From positions 1,283,140-1,347,139 of the forward strand of contig MNCI01005810.1 of NCBI GenBank assembly GCA_015680685.1: DNA of 64,000 nt. Direction: 5' to 3'. This DNA is from Gnetum montanum (lineage: Eukaryota > Streptophyta > Gnetopsida > Gnetales > Gnetaceae). The notes beneath the pieces were generated by a model, which saw only the letters and a list, made by a program, of their open reading frames with translations, did no database searches and was not told the DNA's origin. This document shows, piece after piece, positions 36,147 to 45,825 of this stretch. Numbering within the stretch: position 1 is the stretch's first letter; every line of letters starts with the position of its first letter. A program made the position numbers and the translations under genes.

Positions 36147-37818
36147 ATGGCCCCAAAAAGAGGAGATCAAGCAAGACCTTTCCAAGGAGCAACTAAAGAC
36201 CCAAGAGGAGGTAGAGGCCAAGAACCTCATGTAGAACATGTAAAGTAGGAAGCACACTCATTTATCATCCATCAGGAAATCCCTATGATAGTGCAATCTA
36301 GCCATGTGGAAGGTGGTGAAGTTAGAGTCCCAGATCTAGGGTAACATCTCACATTGTCCCCTAAATGTCTCCAAGCCATTCAGAAGAAGTCCACCTTCAC
36401 AGCTATGATCGTGGAGCTCAATTTTAGGCCTTTCACTAAGTTTTCCCCTAAACCAGTGAAGACTTAACTTAAGGAATCTTCACTATGATCCATTCTCTCA
36501 GAAAGTGGTGACTAGTATTTGGGTGAAACATACCAATTCTAGAATGGTAATGAGGAAGGTACCATTGCCAATGTAGGTGGCATTTCTATTGATTTCTCTA
36601 CAAAGGCCATTGTAGAGGTCATAAATCTACCAAACAAAGGATCAAAGGTTACTCATTTGTCCACTCACTCAGACGCAGACACAAAAAAATTATGGTTGAA
36701 ACAGGCTTACAACAAAGAAAATAAAGTTTATGGAGAATTAACCCTAGAAGAGAGGGTTTACTTTAAGATCAGCACTTATCACATTTTCTCCACCAAAGGT
36801 TTAAATAGATTATCTACTTATGAAATATGGGACAATGCAATTTTAATGGAAAAATTTAATACAAATCTGCCCCATTTATATCTAATGAAAATATTAAGGT
36901 AATTTGAAGAAAGAAAGATAGGAAAGCTTACCTTGCCTTTCCCTTATCTCATCAGGAAGCTATGCAAACATGTTGGAATCTTGGGCTATACGAATGATGT
37001 TCTTACAAAAGCCCAAAATGCTTTGTATGCTGAACTACTCAAACTATTGGTGCCAACGAAAGATGTTGGCTAGTAATTAGAGCAAGAGGAAGAGAAAATA
37101 ATTAGAGCAAGAGGAAGAGAAAACGATTAGGCCCACTGCACCTCAAATGGCAAGGCCTAGCCAACAACAAGAAGTAGGGCCCAAGACACAATCTATAAGC
37201 TAGAAAGTCCAACATTCATCACCACCACAACAAGACTATCGATTTTCTATCAGTTACCTCCAAATAATCATTGAGACGGTCAGTTGAGGGAGTCATGATG
37301 CTGAAAATTTATTCAAGGTCATTGATAATGTCATGAAACCCACTATTTCAACTGATCCTCCAAGTGGACACATTTCATTAATTTTAGGAGGAGATTCCTA
37401 GTGGTCTCAATGGATCTCTAGGAATGCTGCATCCTTCTAAGTCAAATTAGAAACTGGTGAAGGTGCCACATTTGTGGTCATGTAGCACTAAGATGCGACA
37501 AGTATAGCAAAGGCGGTCATAGACTACATCAAAGAATCTTTTAATGCCCCTGTTGTGCCACCAACAAACTTCACGGGAGCACGTGATGCTCAAGTTTTGG
37601 CCAGTTCCTCAGTGACTCCTATAGAACATGAGGATGTTTTGGATCACTTGCTACAAACAAGACAAGTCATGACTTCCTTGTTTGAGATTCCCCAAGATGT
37701 CACATCAGCACAATTAGACCTCATTTCAACCAAAGGAAAATTGGTCATAGCTGAAGTTAGGGCTGACCATGCAGAAATAGAACTGCAAAGACTACAAGAA
37801 AAGCTCGTTACCTGTTGA
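36147..37818 (+). pseudogene. extra ORF of element 3, first part
   Basis: It starts at ATG 36147 directly after TGATTACAG, an acceptor-like sequence, so an upstream intron is possible. The N-terminus is basic (MAPKRGDQARPFQG). A helical globular part follows, readable at 36657-36902 with E-E-R-V-Y-F-K-I-S-T-Y-H-I-F and Y-E-I-W-D-N-A-I-L-M, then F-E-E-R-K-I-G-K-L-T-L-P-F-P-Y. The last 88 codons (37555-37818) become coiled-coil-like. At least eight stops. It occupies the env-like position of Athila elements, but I see no signal peptide or membrane segment. The layout resembles the antisense gene of the Tat element. Function unknown. Confidence 0.6.
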
Positions 37819-37821
37819 ACC

Positions 37822-39190
37822 CAAAAAAAATTTGTTTAATTTTAATAAGAATTTTTGTCAAACTTATGCATTTTAATTAATTTCATTCTATATTTTATAT
37901 ATTTAATTTTTTATTTAATGATTATTTTATTTATTTATGTAAGTTGTANCCTTACATATAAATATTATATAATAAGATTATATATACCTCATATAAATTA
38001 TATATATATATATATATTATATATACAATGGAAATCCGAGAATTGAGAAAAATGTAGGTTGTTGCTACCAAATTTGAACCTGCCACCATTGTCGTCATCA
38101 GATAACAATGGCAACGATGATGTTCCTAGAATTTTGCTAGTTGCGAGTTGTCTAAGTTATCTTCTTCATTTTTACAATGTCTCTCCCACCATTTCTAGCA
38201 AATTTATGATATCAAGAACACTAGATTTGGCACCTACACCAAAAATAATGGATTGGTATCAAATTCTTCTGTATCCATTTATTATTAAAATACTTATTTT
38301 TAAACATCAGTATAGGCAATGGTGTGGTGGAGATTGATGAGGATAAGGTGTCAACGAAGGCCTTGGTAGAGAATTTCGTAGATGATAAGGGAATCAGGCA
38401 AAGCATATGCCAACTCATGCTATTATGCATGCTTTTCTACCAGATTCTCCATCAACTCAAATTAAACCTTCTTCTTGGATAAATGCGTGGAGCATCACAT
38501 ACACCTCTTTTGCCACTTCCTTGAGAATCCATATTAATTTAAAACATTAAAGAGACAAAATTAGTAGTAGTATCGATTTTAACATATCGGTATTGGGTTT
38601 TGCAATACCCATATATTATTATAATATTTATTTTTAAACCTTGTTGCAATATAAATAAGGCATTCATTAGGCATCAAAAAAAGAAGAAAAAGAAAAGGGA
38701 AAGAAAATTTATTTCTTTAGAGAAAATAGGAAAGGAGGAGCTGATAATAATAAATTCCATACAACATTGGAATTAATTATTCTTGAGATTTTTGTTGAAG
38801 ATTTTTTGAGCCTTGTGGAAATTCTTGTAATTCACAATCAAAATTGCTACATTGTGGAGACAGCAAGGTAGAATTACAATTTGGGCAAGTCTCCTTTATG
38901 ATCTTCAATTATTATTCATAGTTTCAATTTGATTTAATTATAAATATTTATTCTTGAAATTATGATTAGAAGTTAGGATAAAGGTTCATAATTTTACTTA
39001 TGAGTGACATGCATAAGTATGGAATTTAATTGGATTCAATTCTAACTATTTATTTTCTTGATGATTTATTTGACTTTTTAATTGTTCCTCCATAGGATAT
39101 GACTCACAAGTCAGTCACAGATGAGGTGAAAATCTCTAGAACAAAAAAAGAAAAAAAGAAAAAAATATTTAAAGGCATCTAGCACCAAAT
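37822..39190. other. AT-rich insertion or long intron inside the extra ORF
   Basis: The coiled-coil frame stops at 37818 and resumes near 39190. The stretch between is AT-rich, non-coding, holds an (AT)n run at 37995-38025 and an N at 37949. Its right end reads TTTTTCCTAG before the frame resumes, an acceptable splice acceptor; a GT lies near 37808 at the left end. Around 38640-38900 it looks like the R/U5 part of an LTR (ATATAAATAAGGCATTC), so a nested solo LTR is the alternative. Confidence 0.45.
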
Positions 39191-40348
39191 TTTTCCTAGC
39201 TTGTCAACACTCTACAAGCTAAACAAATGGATCCTTTCCAATTAATCACAGCTAACCAATTGGATGTTTTTAGAACTGAGCAACTAAATAAATTGTTGGA
39301 AGAAAATAAAAAGGTGGCAAGGGAGAAAGAACAAGCTGATTGGGATGCTTCCAAAGCACAAGCTCAAATGTATGCACATGCTGAAGCTCTCAAGGCCTTA
39401 CAAGAGGTGAATAAACAACTTGCTACTAAAGATCTTCCTTTGATGATAGTTGAGAAACAAAAGAATGTTCTCAAAGAAAGTTTCCAATAGATGTGAGAAT
39501 AATTAGTTCAAGTCAACCAAGATATAAATCACTTGGCTAGGAAAAATCGAACCCTCTCCATGGCAGAGGTTTGTGCCATTCATCAAAAGATGAAAATAGA
39601 GATAAGTGCATGGGAAAATAAGGCCAAGAAATATGAGAAGCTAAAAGAGCACTTCTATGACCAGGTGGGGATGTACAAAGAAATCATCAAAAAGGAGATC
39701 TTTATGGCTAAGGCTCACATTAACTCTTTTAGTGCTGAACACACTGACTGGCAAGCCGTATTGGATACATATACCTTCATCCACCAAGCAGAGTAGAAAA
39801 GCTAGGACTTGCAGATTTAGGACTTAATAGAGTACATAGAGTTGGCAAATCTACGATATGCCAACTTAGCCATGTTAATAGCAAGATTCCTGGGAACTAA
39901 GCTAGAAAAATAGGTAGCTACCACTTATGCTAAGTATGAGACAGAGTTTGCTGAACATAAGAAAACATTGCAAAAATTAGAAGTTGCAAACTCTAAATTA
40001 GAAGTGGTCAAAGGAAGCTACCATGACCAAAAAGATGTAGCAAAAAACTTGGCTCGACGACTAATAGATTACCATGAATTACAAGATAAAGCTATATCCT
40101 ATGAGGAGGAACGATGGTAGTTTGCTATGTAGTATGTCAAAGTAAATCAAATGTTTCTATAGCTATCATGTCCATGGGAAGTGCTAGCCCCATCAAACAT
40201 TGAGACATCAACATGGACTATGCATGATCCTTAGACAAAAGAAGAGAAACTACAAGTGCTTGTCACTCGTCAGCAATCTCAGAAGCCTGCAAGGCTAGAC
40301 AAAGGAAAAGCACCAATGAAGGAGCCACCACCTCTAGGAACCACATGA
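39191..40348 (+). pseudogene. extra ORF of element 3, coiled-coil C-terminal part
   Basis: Two longer open stretches (39227-39490 and 39533-39796) and a decayed continuation to a TGA at 40346 encode highly charged, heptad-like sequence rich in Lys, Glu, Ala and Gln, such as L-N-K-L-L-E-E-N-K-K-V-A-R-E-K-E-Q-A. The end is a basic/proline tail (K-G-K-A-P-M-K-E-P-P-P-L). This is a long coiled coil, probably for self-assembly or partner binding. Single stops interrupt it. The following about 160 bases lead to the polypurine tract and are conserved with element 2. Confidence 0.6.
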
Positions 40349-40505
40349 GTTCCAACATTTTGTGTTTTTTTTTTTGTGTCCAAGTTTTGTGTTTCCCATA
40401 CTGCAACTTGGTTAATCAATAGTAGTCAATAAGCCCATACCTTCATAATGTTTTTTAAGGGGCTCATTTCTCATTGTATTAACTCGAGGATGAGTTTTTA
40501 TTCAT

Positions 40506-40516
40506 TTGTGGGAGTA
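40506..40516 (+). other. polypurine tract of element 3
   Basis: TTGTGGGAGTA directly before the TGATGAATCG start of the 3' LTR; equivalent to GTCATGGGGGTA of element 2. Confidence 0.7.
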
Positions 40517-41329
40517 TGATGAATCGTGGTTTGCTAGGCCCTAATATCAAGGACGTGATATCGCAACCTAGGTACGATATCGTATATGCAATATCATGAT
40601 TCCTATGTTAGCCTATAAATATAGTACTTAAGCACACAATTGAGAAGGAATTTGGGGGGGGGATATTTAGGGAGTTATAAGTTCTTTTCTTTTGGCATTT
40701 TAGTTTCAATTTCTTTCTTTTAGGTATTTATTCTTAGTGCATGCCTGTAGTGTGATGTTTGTAATTGTATGGCACCTTTGTTCAAGTGTGATGTACTTGG
40801 ACACATGCATGACCAGTAATAAAGATTGAGATTACTTTCATCATTGCAGCATTCACTTGGATTAATTTTTTTGTTTTAATTATTTAATGCCTTCTTTAGT
40901 TAACAATTGATTTATTGTTATTTACTTTTCTTGTAATTAAGCAAAATGTGTATGAATTAATCATGAACATTTAAGTGCAAATACTTGGCACACCCAGTAG
41001 TAATTCCACGAAGTCTAGGATGTGTAAGGACAGTTAAGGATGGATACAATCACCATAGGCTAATTTAGGTTTTGCTTCCATTACTGGTTTAATCAATTTA
41101 TCTTTTCTGTTATCATGTGTAACATAGAATTAGGACAACATTATATGCCTCACTCTGGACTAAACCATACGTGACAAAGCTACCACTACTCTAGGTGGAA
41201 AGACAATGAATTGCAATCAATGTATAACTATCTAGGTGTAATAACTAGTCCATTTGTAGAGTTCGGCTAGATCGTGCATACACGTTCATATTCGTATGAT
41301 TGAGTGTAGGGGTACCTCACCACTCATCA
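40517..41329 (+). repeat. 3' LTR of element 3
   Basis: 813 bp, TGATGAATCG to CACTCATCA. U3 has CGTGATATCGC and TACGATATCGTA, then GCCTATAAATATAG. It is collinear with 30703-31532, with many G/A and C/T differences, the pattern left by decay of methylated cytosines. Confidence 0.9.
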
Positions 41330-41334
41330 CTTGC
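41330..41334 (+). repeat. target-site duplication, right copy (CTTGC)
   Basis: A perfect repeat of 30698-30702, immediately after the last LTR base. It proves that element 3 was inserted as a unit and that 30697 and 41335 were neighbours before. Confidence 0.85.
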
Positions 41335-42219
41335 TAATGTCCAAAACTTGAAGAGTACATTAGAGAGCGATGGAGACCTAAGTCAATGACTAGATGAATG
41401 TCTGTAAGGATCAAATTAATGAGATTAGGGATATTCTAGAGGAACTTTCTTAATCAAATCAAGGGTTTGAGACAAAGATGCAGGACATGTATGAAGAAAT
41501 TAGGAAATTGTCCCAAAGTTTTGAAGGAAAATGGTTAGAAGTGCAAGGAAATATGGATTCTTTTGCAAACTCCATCAAGCAATTAACTGATCATCTTACT
41601 TAACCTTCTAATCCTAGCCACATTCCACCTAGGGATCAACACCAAGACTAAGATCAAATTTCCTCTAGGGATCTACATAGGAACCAATCCCCACCTATTA
41701 GACACTAGGATGCCAATATCCCTTCATTAGGCCAACTGAAGATGAGGGATATTGGAATTGGCAAAATGCACCAAGAGAATCATTAACACAAGTTTATGTC
41801 AAAAAGATAAAATTAGATCATTATGATATAGTCCCTAAACCTAGTGTCAAGATGAAAGATTGGCTCGATATAATGAAGAATTACTTTGATATGTTGAACC
41901 TGTCAAGCCAAGAACATTTAGAAGTCATCTTCTTGTATTTAAGAGGACTTGTAGCAACATGGTGGAATGGATTTAGATCTCAACATTTGATTACAAATTG
42001 GCTCAAATTTTATCAAGATTTTAAACAAAAAATCATACCTGATTCCTTTCTTAAAGAGTGAAAAATAGGATTTAATTCCTTCAGATTGGGAAGATGATTT
42101 GTAAAAGATTACTACATGAAATTCTATGATCTCTCTTAATAAATGCCTCTCTTAGAATGTCTTAGTATCTATGATAAAAAGTACAATTAGGCCAATTATT
42201 TAAAGAAGAGAAAATTTGA
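41335..42219 (+). pseudogene. gag remnant of the chromovirus
   Basis: A decayed N-terminal helical region (about 41350-41600, with repeated Leu/Glu/Lys and M-Y-E-E-I-R-K-L), then an open 69-codon core (41852-42061): M-K-D-W-L-D-I-M-K-N-Y-F-D and V-A-T-W-W-N-G-F. This W-W motif and the preceding L-Y-L-R-G-L are typical of chromovirus Gag (retrotrans_gag). A few more decayed codons follow before the sequence jumps into RT. Confidence 0.72.
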
Positions 42220-42781
42220 CCTAGCATCTCACCTTTGGGTGCATCATATTTATTCTTTAAAAAGAAATTTGGTATGTTAAGATTATGCATCAATTATAGG
42301 GCATTGAATAAAGTGATGATTAAAAACACTTATCCCTTGCCCACAATCAATGACTTGTTTGATCAACTTATGGATGCATGTTATTTCTCAAAGATTGATT
42401 TAAAGTCAGGTTATCACCAATTAATGATTAAGGAAAAAGACATTTAGAACTAGGTATGGATTATATGAATTTGTAGTGATGCCATTTGGATTAACTAACA
42501 TACCTGCAAAATTCATGGCATTAATGAATAATATCTTTCATGAATATCTTAATCAATTTGTTATAGTATTTATGGATGGTATACTTGTTTACTCTAAGTC
42601 AAGAGAAGAACATGTCAAACATTTAAAAATTAGAATAGAATTCCTTAAAGGACATAAATTGAAAGAAAAATTAAGTAAATCTAAACTATTCAAAGAAGAA
42701 TTTTTATATTTGGACAATATATTTTCTAAGAAAGGATTACAAGTAGATCCAGCAAAAGTTAGTGCAATTCAAGATTGCTAG
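42220..42781 (+). pseudogene. reverse transcriptase of the chromovirus (broken)
   Basis: It enters RT at S-I-S-P-L-G-A-S, then [41 protein letters not shown] and, at the catalytic turn, F-M-D-G where F-x-D-D is expected. The second active-site Asp is therefore Gly. A frame break at about 42445 separates the two parts. V-Y-S-K-S-R-E-E-H and F-L-Y-L-D-N follow. Without protease, the first RT strand or the catalytic Asp, it cannot work. Confidence 0.85.
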
Positions 42782-42783
42782 AA

Positions 42784-43330
42784 CTAAAAGATGCTATAGT
42801 GGTTAGCAGTTTCCTGAGCTTAATAGGTTTTTATCGATGTTTTATTAAATATTATTCTACCTTGGTAGCCCCCTTGACTGATCTTTTGTAGAAAAAATGT
42901 ATGTTTAAGTTTGATGAAAAATGTAGTAAAGCTTTCCTTAGATTAAGGATGCTACTCATAACAGCACCTATTGTGAGAATTTTAGATGAAGAAATACCAT
43001 TTGAAGTATTTACGAATGCCTATGGAATAGGAATTAGTGTAGTTCTTTCTCAAGAAGATAAAGTGATATGTTATGAATCTCATAAATTGAAAAGAGTTGA
43101 GGTAAATGACTTAACCCATGATTTAGAATTACTGGGGATTATTCATGCTTTGAAAGTTTGGAGACACTATCTTTGTGAAAAAAGATTTGTATTAAAAATA
43201 GATCATAAAAGTTTAGAATACTTGCAAAGACAACCTATTTTGAACACCTGACAATGATGATGGGTAGAATTATTAGCTGAATATGATTTTTAGATTAAAT
43301 TCCAATAAAACAAAATGTAGTAGTCAATGC
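42784..43330 (+). pseudogene. RT connection and RNase H of the chromovirus (broken)
   Basis: The thumb/connection (L-I-G-F-Y-R-C-F-I at about 42820) leads to the RNase H-like domain, open at 42901-43251. It shows P-F-E-V-F-T-N-A-Y-G-I-G-I-S-V-V-L-S-Q where F-x-x-x-x-D-A-S is normal (catalytic Asp replaced by Asn). Later L-T-H-D-L-E-L-L-G-I-I-H-A-L, W-R-H-Y-L and D-H-K-S-L-E-Y-L follow. A short decayed end runs to 43330. Confidence 0.82.
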
Positions 43331-43340
43331 TCTTAGTCAA

Positions 43341-44778
43341 ATGTGGAACGTGATGATCGATGTTATGATACCTCCCATGGAAGAAGAAATCAAGGAAAAA
43401 ATAAAAGAGGATTCTTACTGTAAGAAGATCTTAACCAATATTTCTTTTGAGCCTTGTTATCAACTTTCCCCTAATGGTTTATTGATGAAAGGACAAAGGG
43501 TGTGCATTCCAGAAGGAAATTGGAGACTTAAGCTATTATGTGAAGCCCATGAAGTACCATATGAAGGAAATCTAGGTTATATCAAGACTTATATGATGAT
43601 ACGCAAATCCTATTTTTTGCTTGGAATGAAGAATGATGTATTCACACACATTAAAAATTGACCAACTTGCTAAAGAATAAAAATCAAACAAAAGAAACTA
43701 AGTGGATTACTAAAGCCTTTGGAAGTCCCAACTGAGAAATGGAAAGACCTTACCATGGACTTCATTGTGGGATTGCCAGTAACCAAAAAGGAGAATGATT
43801 TAGTCTTGGTAGTGGTTGATCATCTATCAAAGATTATGCATTTTATAACTTTAAAATCTACAAATATAGCTTAAAAAGTACCCCAAAAATGTGTACAATA
43901 AGTATTTTGGTTACATGGGTGTCCTAAATCTATCACTTCGAATCAAGATCCCAAGTTCATATCAAAATTTTGGTTACATGGGTTACAAATTTCTTCAAGT
44001 AACTTAGAACCTAGCTGAAGTTTAACATTACTTACCACCCAGAGATAGATGGTCAAATAGAACATGTGAACAAAATATTAGAATATATTCCATGAAGTTA
44101 TGTTGGGAGTAGACCAAAGACATGGGAAAATTACTTGCACTTAGCATAATTAACCTATAACAATAATCATCAAGGTTCAATACACCAAACACCATTCGAA
44201 GTAATATATGGACGTAATTGTTGTACACTACTAACTTGGACAAATCCAACCTTAAGAACGAAATGGAAGTAGAAATAAATGAAGACAATGAAAAATATTG
44301 TTACAAGAGTTAAAAAAAACTTGCAAGCTACCCAAGACAAATATAAAGGATGTGCGAGCCAACATCGGCTTAAGAAGGAATTCCAAGTAGGAGATCAAGT
44401 ACTACTAAGAGTAAAACCCACCAAAAGTTTCCTTAAACTTGGAAAATATACAAAGTTGGATCCAAGATATTGTGGACCCTTTGAAATCTCTAAAAGAATT
44501 GGTGAAGTAGCATATCAATTTCAAAAACCTTAAGAATTCACCCAGTTTCCCATGTAAGTTTGCTGAAGAAATTTCATGAAAATGATGTACCATATGTGCT
44601 AGATTAGAATACTTTGCCCTTGAGATCCAACACCATCTTTGAGGTTAAACTAATTGCAATCAAGAATCACCAAACCAAGAAGCTTTGAAATAAAACTATC
44701 AATGAAGTACTTGTTCAATGGTCAAATCATGATCAACAAACTTGGGAAAATAGGAAGTTCATTCTTAATAGTTACCCC
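43341..44778 (+). pseudogene. integrase with chromodomain-like C-terminus (broken)
   Basis: 43341-43661 is the zinc-binding N-terminal region (L-C-E-A-H-E-V-P-Y-E-G-N-L-G, later R-K-S-Y-F). The catalytic core is decayed but shows W-K-D-L-T-M-D-F-I-V-G-L-P, V-V-V-D-H-L-S-K and T-S-N-Q-D-P-K-F. An open end at 44279-44533 has F-Q-V-G-D-Q-V-L-L-R and Y-C-G-P-F-E-I-S (the GPY/F module). After a stop, V-S-L-L-K-K-F, then I-A-I-K-N-H-Q-T-K-K-L and V-Q-W-S-N-H-D-Q-Q-T-W-E make a chromodomain-like tail. Chromodomains steer insertion to marked chromatin. It ends at the LTR of element 5. Confidence 0.8.
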
Positions 44779-45640
44779 TAATGAATCGTGATTCATCAGG
44801 CTACGATATCGAACCCCCGATATTTGATCCACAATATCAAGTACATGATATCACAGCCCAAATAATGATATCAGATACATGATATCGTGACTCCTGTGTG
44901 AGCCTATAAATACACATGTAGGTGCACGAGAGGAGTCAATCCTTTAAGTTTTGAAATAGTTATTTTTATAAGTTAGTTCATTTCTTTTCTTTTTTCTCTC
45001 TCAACCCTCTCTCCCAGTGCATACCTGCAGTGTGATGATTGTAATTGTACAACATCCTTTATTCAAGTGTGACGTACTTGGACATGCACATGACCAAAAA
45101 TAAAGATCGATATTACTTCATCATTGCAACATTCACTTAGTTTAATTACTTAATTTTAATTATTATTAAACATGGAATGAGTACTACTTAATCACGAGCA
45201 CCTACGTGTAGCTGCTTGGTATCCCAGTAGCGTACTCGGGCCATGCACTTGGTAATCCCAGTGGTAGTCGTGCACAAGGCCTAAGATGTGTATAGATGAT
45301 TAAGAAACGGATGCTTATCATACTTAGGCTAGCTTAGATTCTCTCTCCCTATCTCCTCTTAGTATATATATCTCTCTCTCCCTTTTTCCTCCTAGCTTAA
45401 CTAATATTATTTTCCATCACCTCTAGGAGTAGGATTAGTTTAGGAACACATCATACACCTCACTCTAGACTAAACCATACATGACAAAGCAAATACTAGT
45501 CCAGGTGGGAAGACAGCAAACTACGATTAGTGAGTAACTATCTAGATACCAAAACTATCCCACTTGCAGAGTTCGATTGGATCATGCATGAAACTCTCAT
45601 ATTCGTATGGTTGAGTGTACAAGTAGCTTGCCACTCATCA
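44779..45640 (+). repeat. 5' LTR of element 5
   Basis: 862 bp from TAATGAATCG (TG decayed to TA) to CACTCATCA. U3 is rich in GATATC-type motifs (ACGATATCG, CATGATATCAC, ATGATATCAG, CATGATATCGTG; 44800-44890), followed by the TATA box GCCTATAAATACAC at about 44902. R/U5 shares GTGTGATG(A/T)TTGTAATTG and two GGTA(A)TCCCAG copies with the relatives. Confidence 0.85.
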
Positions 45641-45641
45641 T

Positions 45642-45659
45642 TGGCACCATTGCCAAGGA
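45642..45659 (+). other. primer-binding site of element 5
   Basis: TGGCACCATTGCCAAGGA, one base after the LTR end; complementary to the 3' end of plant tRNA-Asp with a few mismatches. Confidence 0.8.
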
Positions 45660-45825
45660 TAGTGTTAGTTATTTAAATTAGTTATATCATACAAGATCAC
45701 TGTAACAAAGTATTAACGATGTATCTTTCAATAATAATAATAATAATAATTGTAATTAAATCACACATAAATTCANAAATAATAATAATAATAATTGTAA
45801 TTAAATCACACATAAATTCACAACC

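Larger units (their letters stand above)
30703..41329 (+). mobile_element. Athila-like element 3: gag plus 3' extra ORF, no pol
   Basis: A complete 10.6-kb insertion with LTRs at 30703-31532 and 40517-41329, perfect CTTGC target duplications, degraded primer site, gag, non-coding tail, extra ORF and polypurine tract. There is no RT, RNase H or integrase, and unlike elements 1 and 2 the protease domain is also missing: the linker after the zinc knuckle runs directly into the sequence that follows protease in element 1. The Gag matches elements 1, 2 and 5. About 1.4 kb inside the extra ORF may be a later insertion or an intron. Mobilisation must have relied on a helper. Confidence 0.88.
41335..44778 (+). 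mobile_element. decayed chromovirus (Ty3/gypsy), host of two insertions
   Basis: Gag, RT, RNase H, integrase and a chromodomain-like end are read in order on the plus strand. Element 3 sits at its left side and the LTR of element 5 begins exactly at its right end (44779). The protease, zinc knuckle and the first part of RT are missing between about 42060 and 42220, an internal deletion. Neither of its own LTRs is visible. Frames are broken by many stops. It is the only piece here apart from the Tat element with pol enzymes, but from a different lineage from the gag-only elements. Confidence 0.8.
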
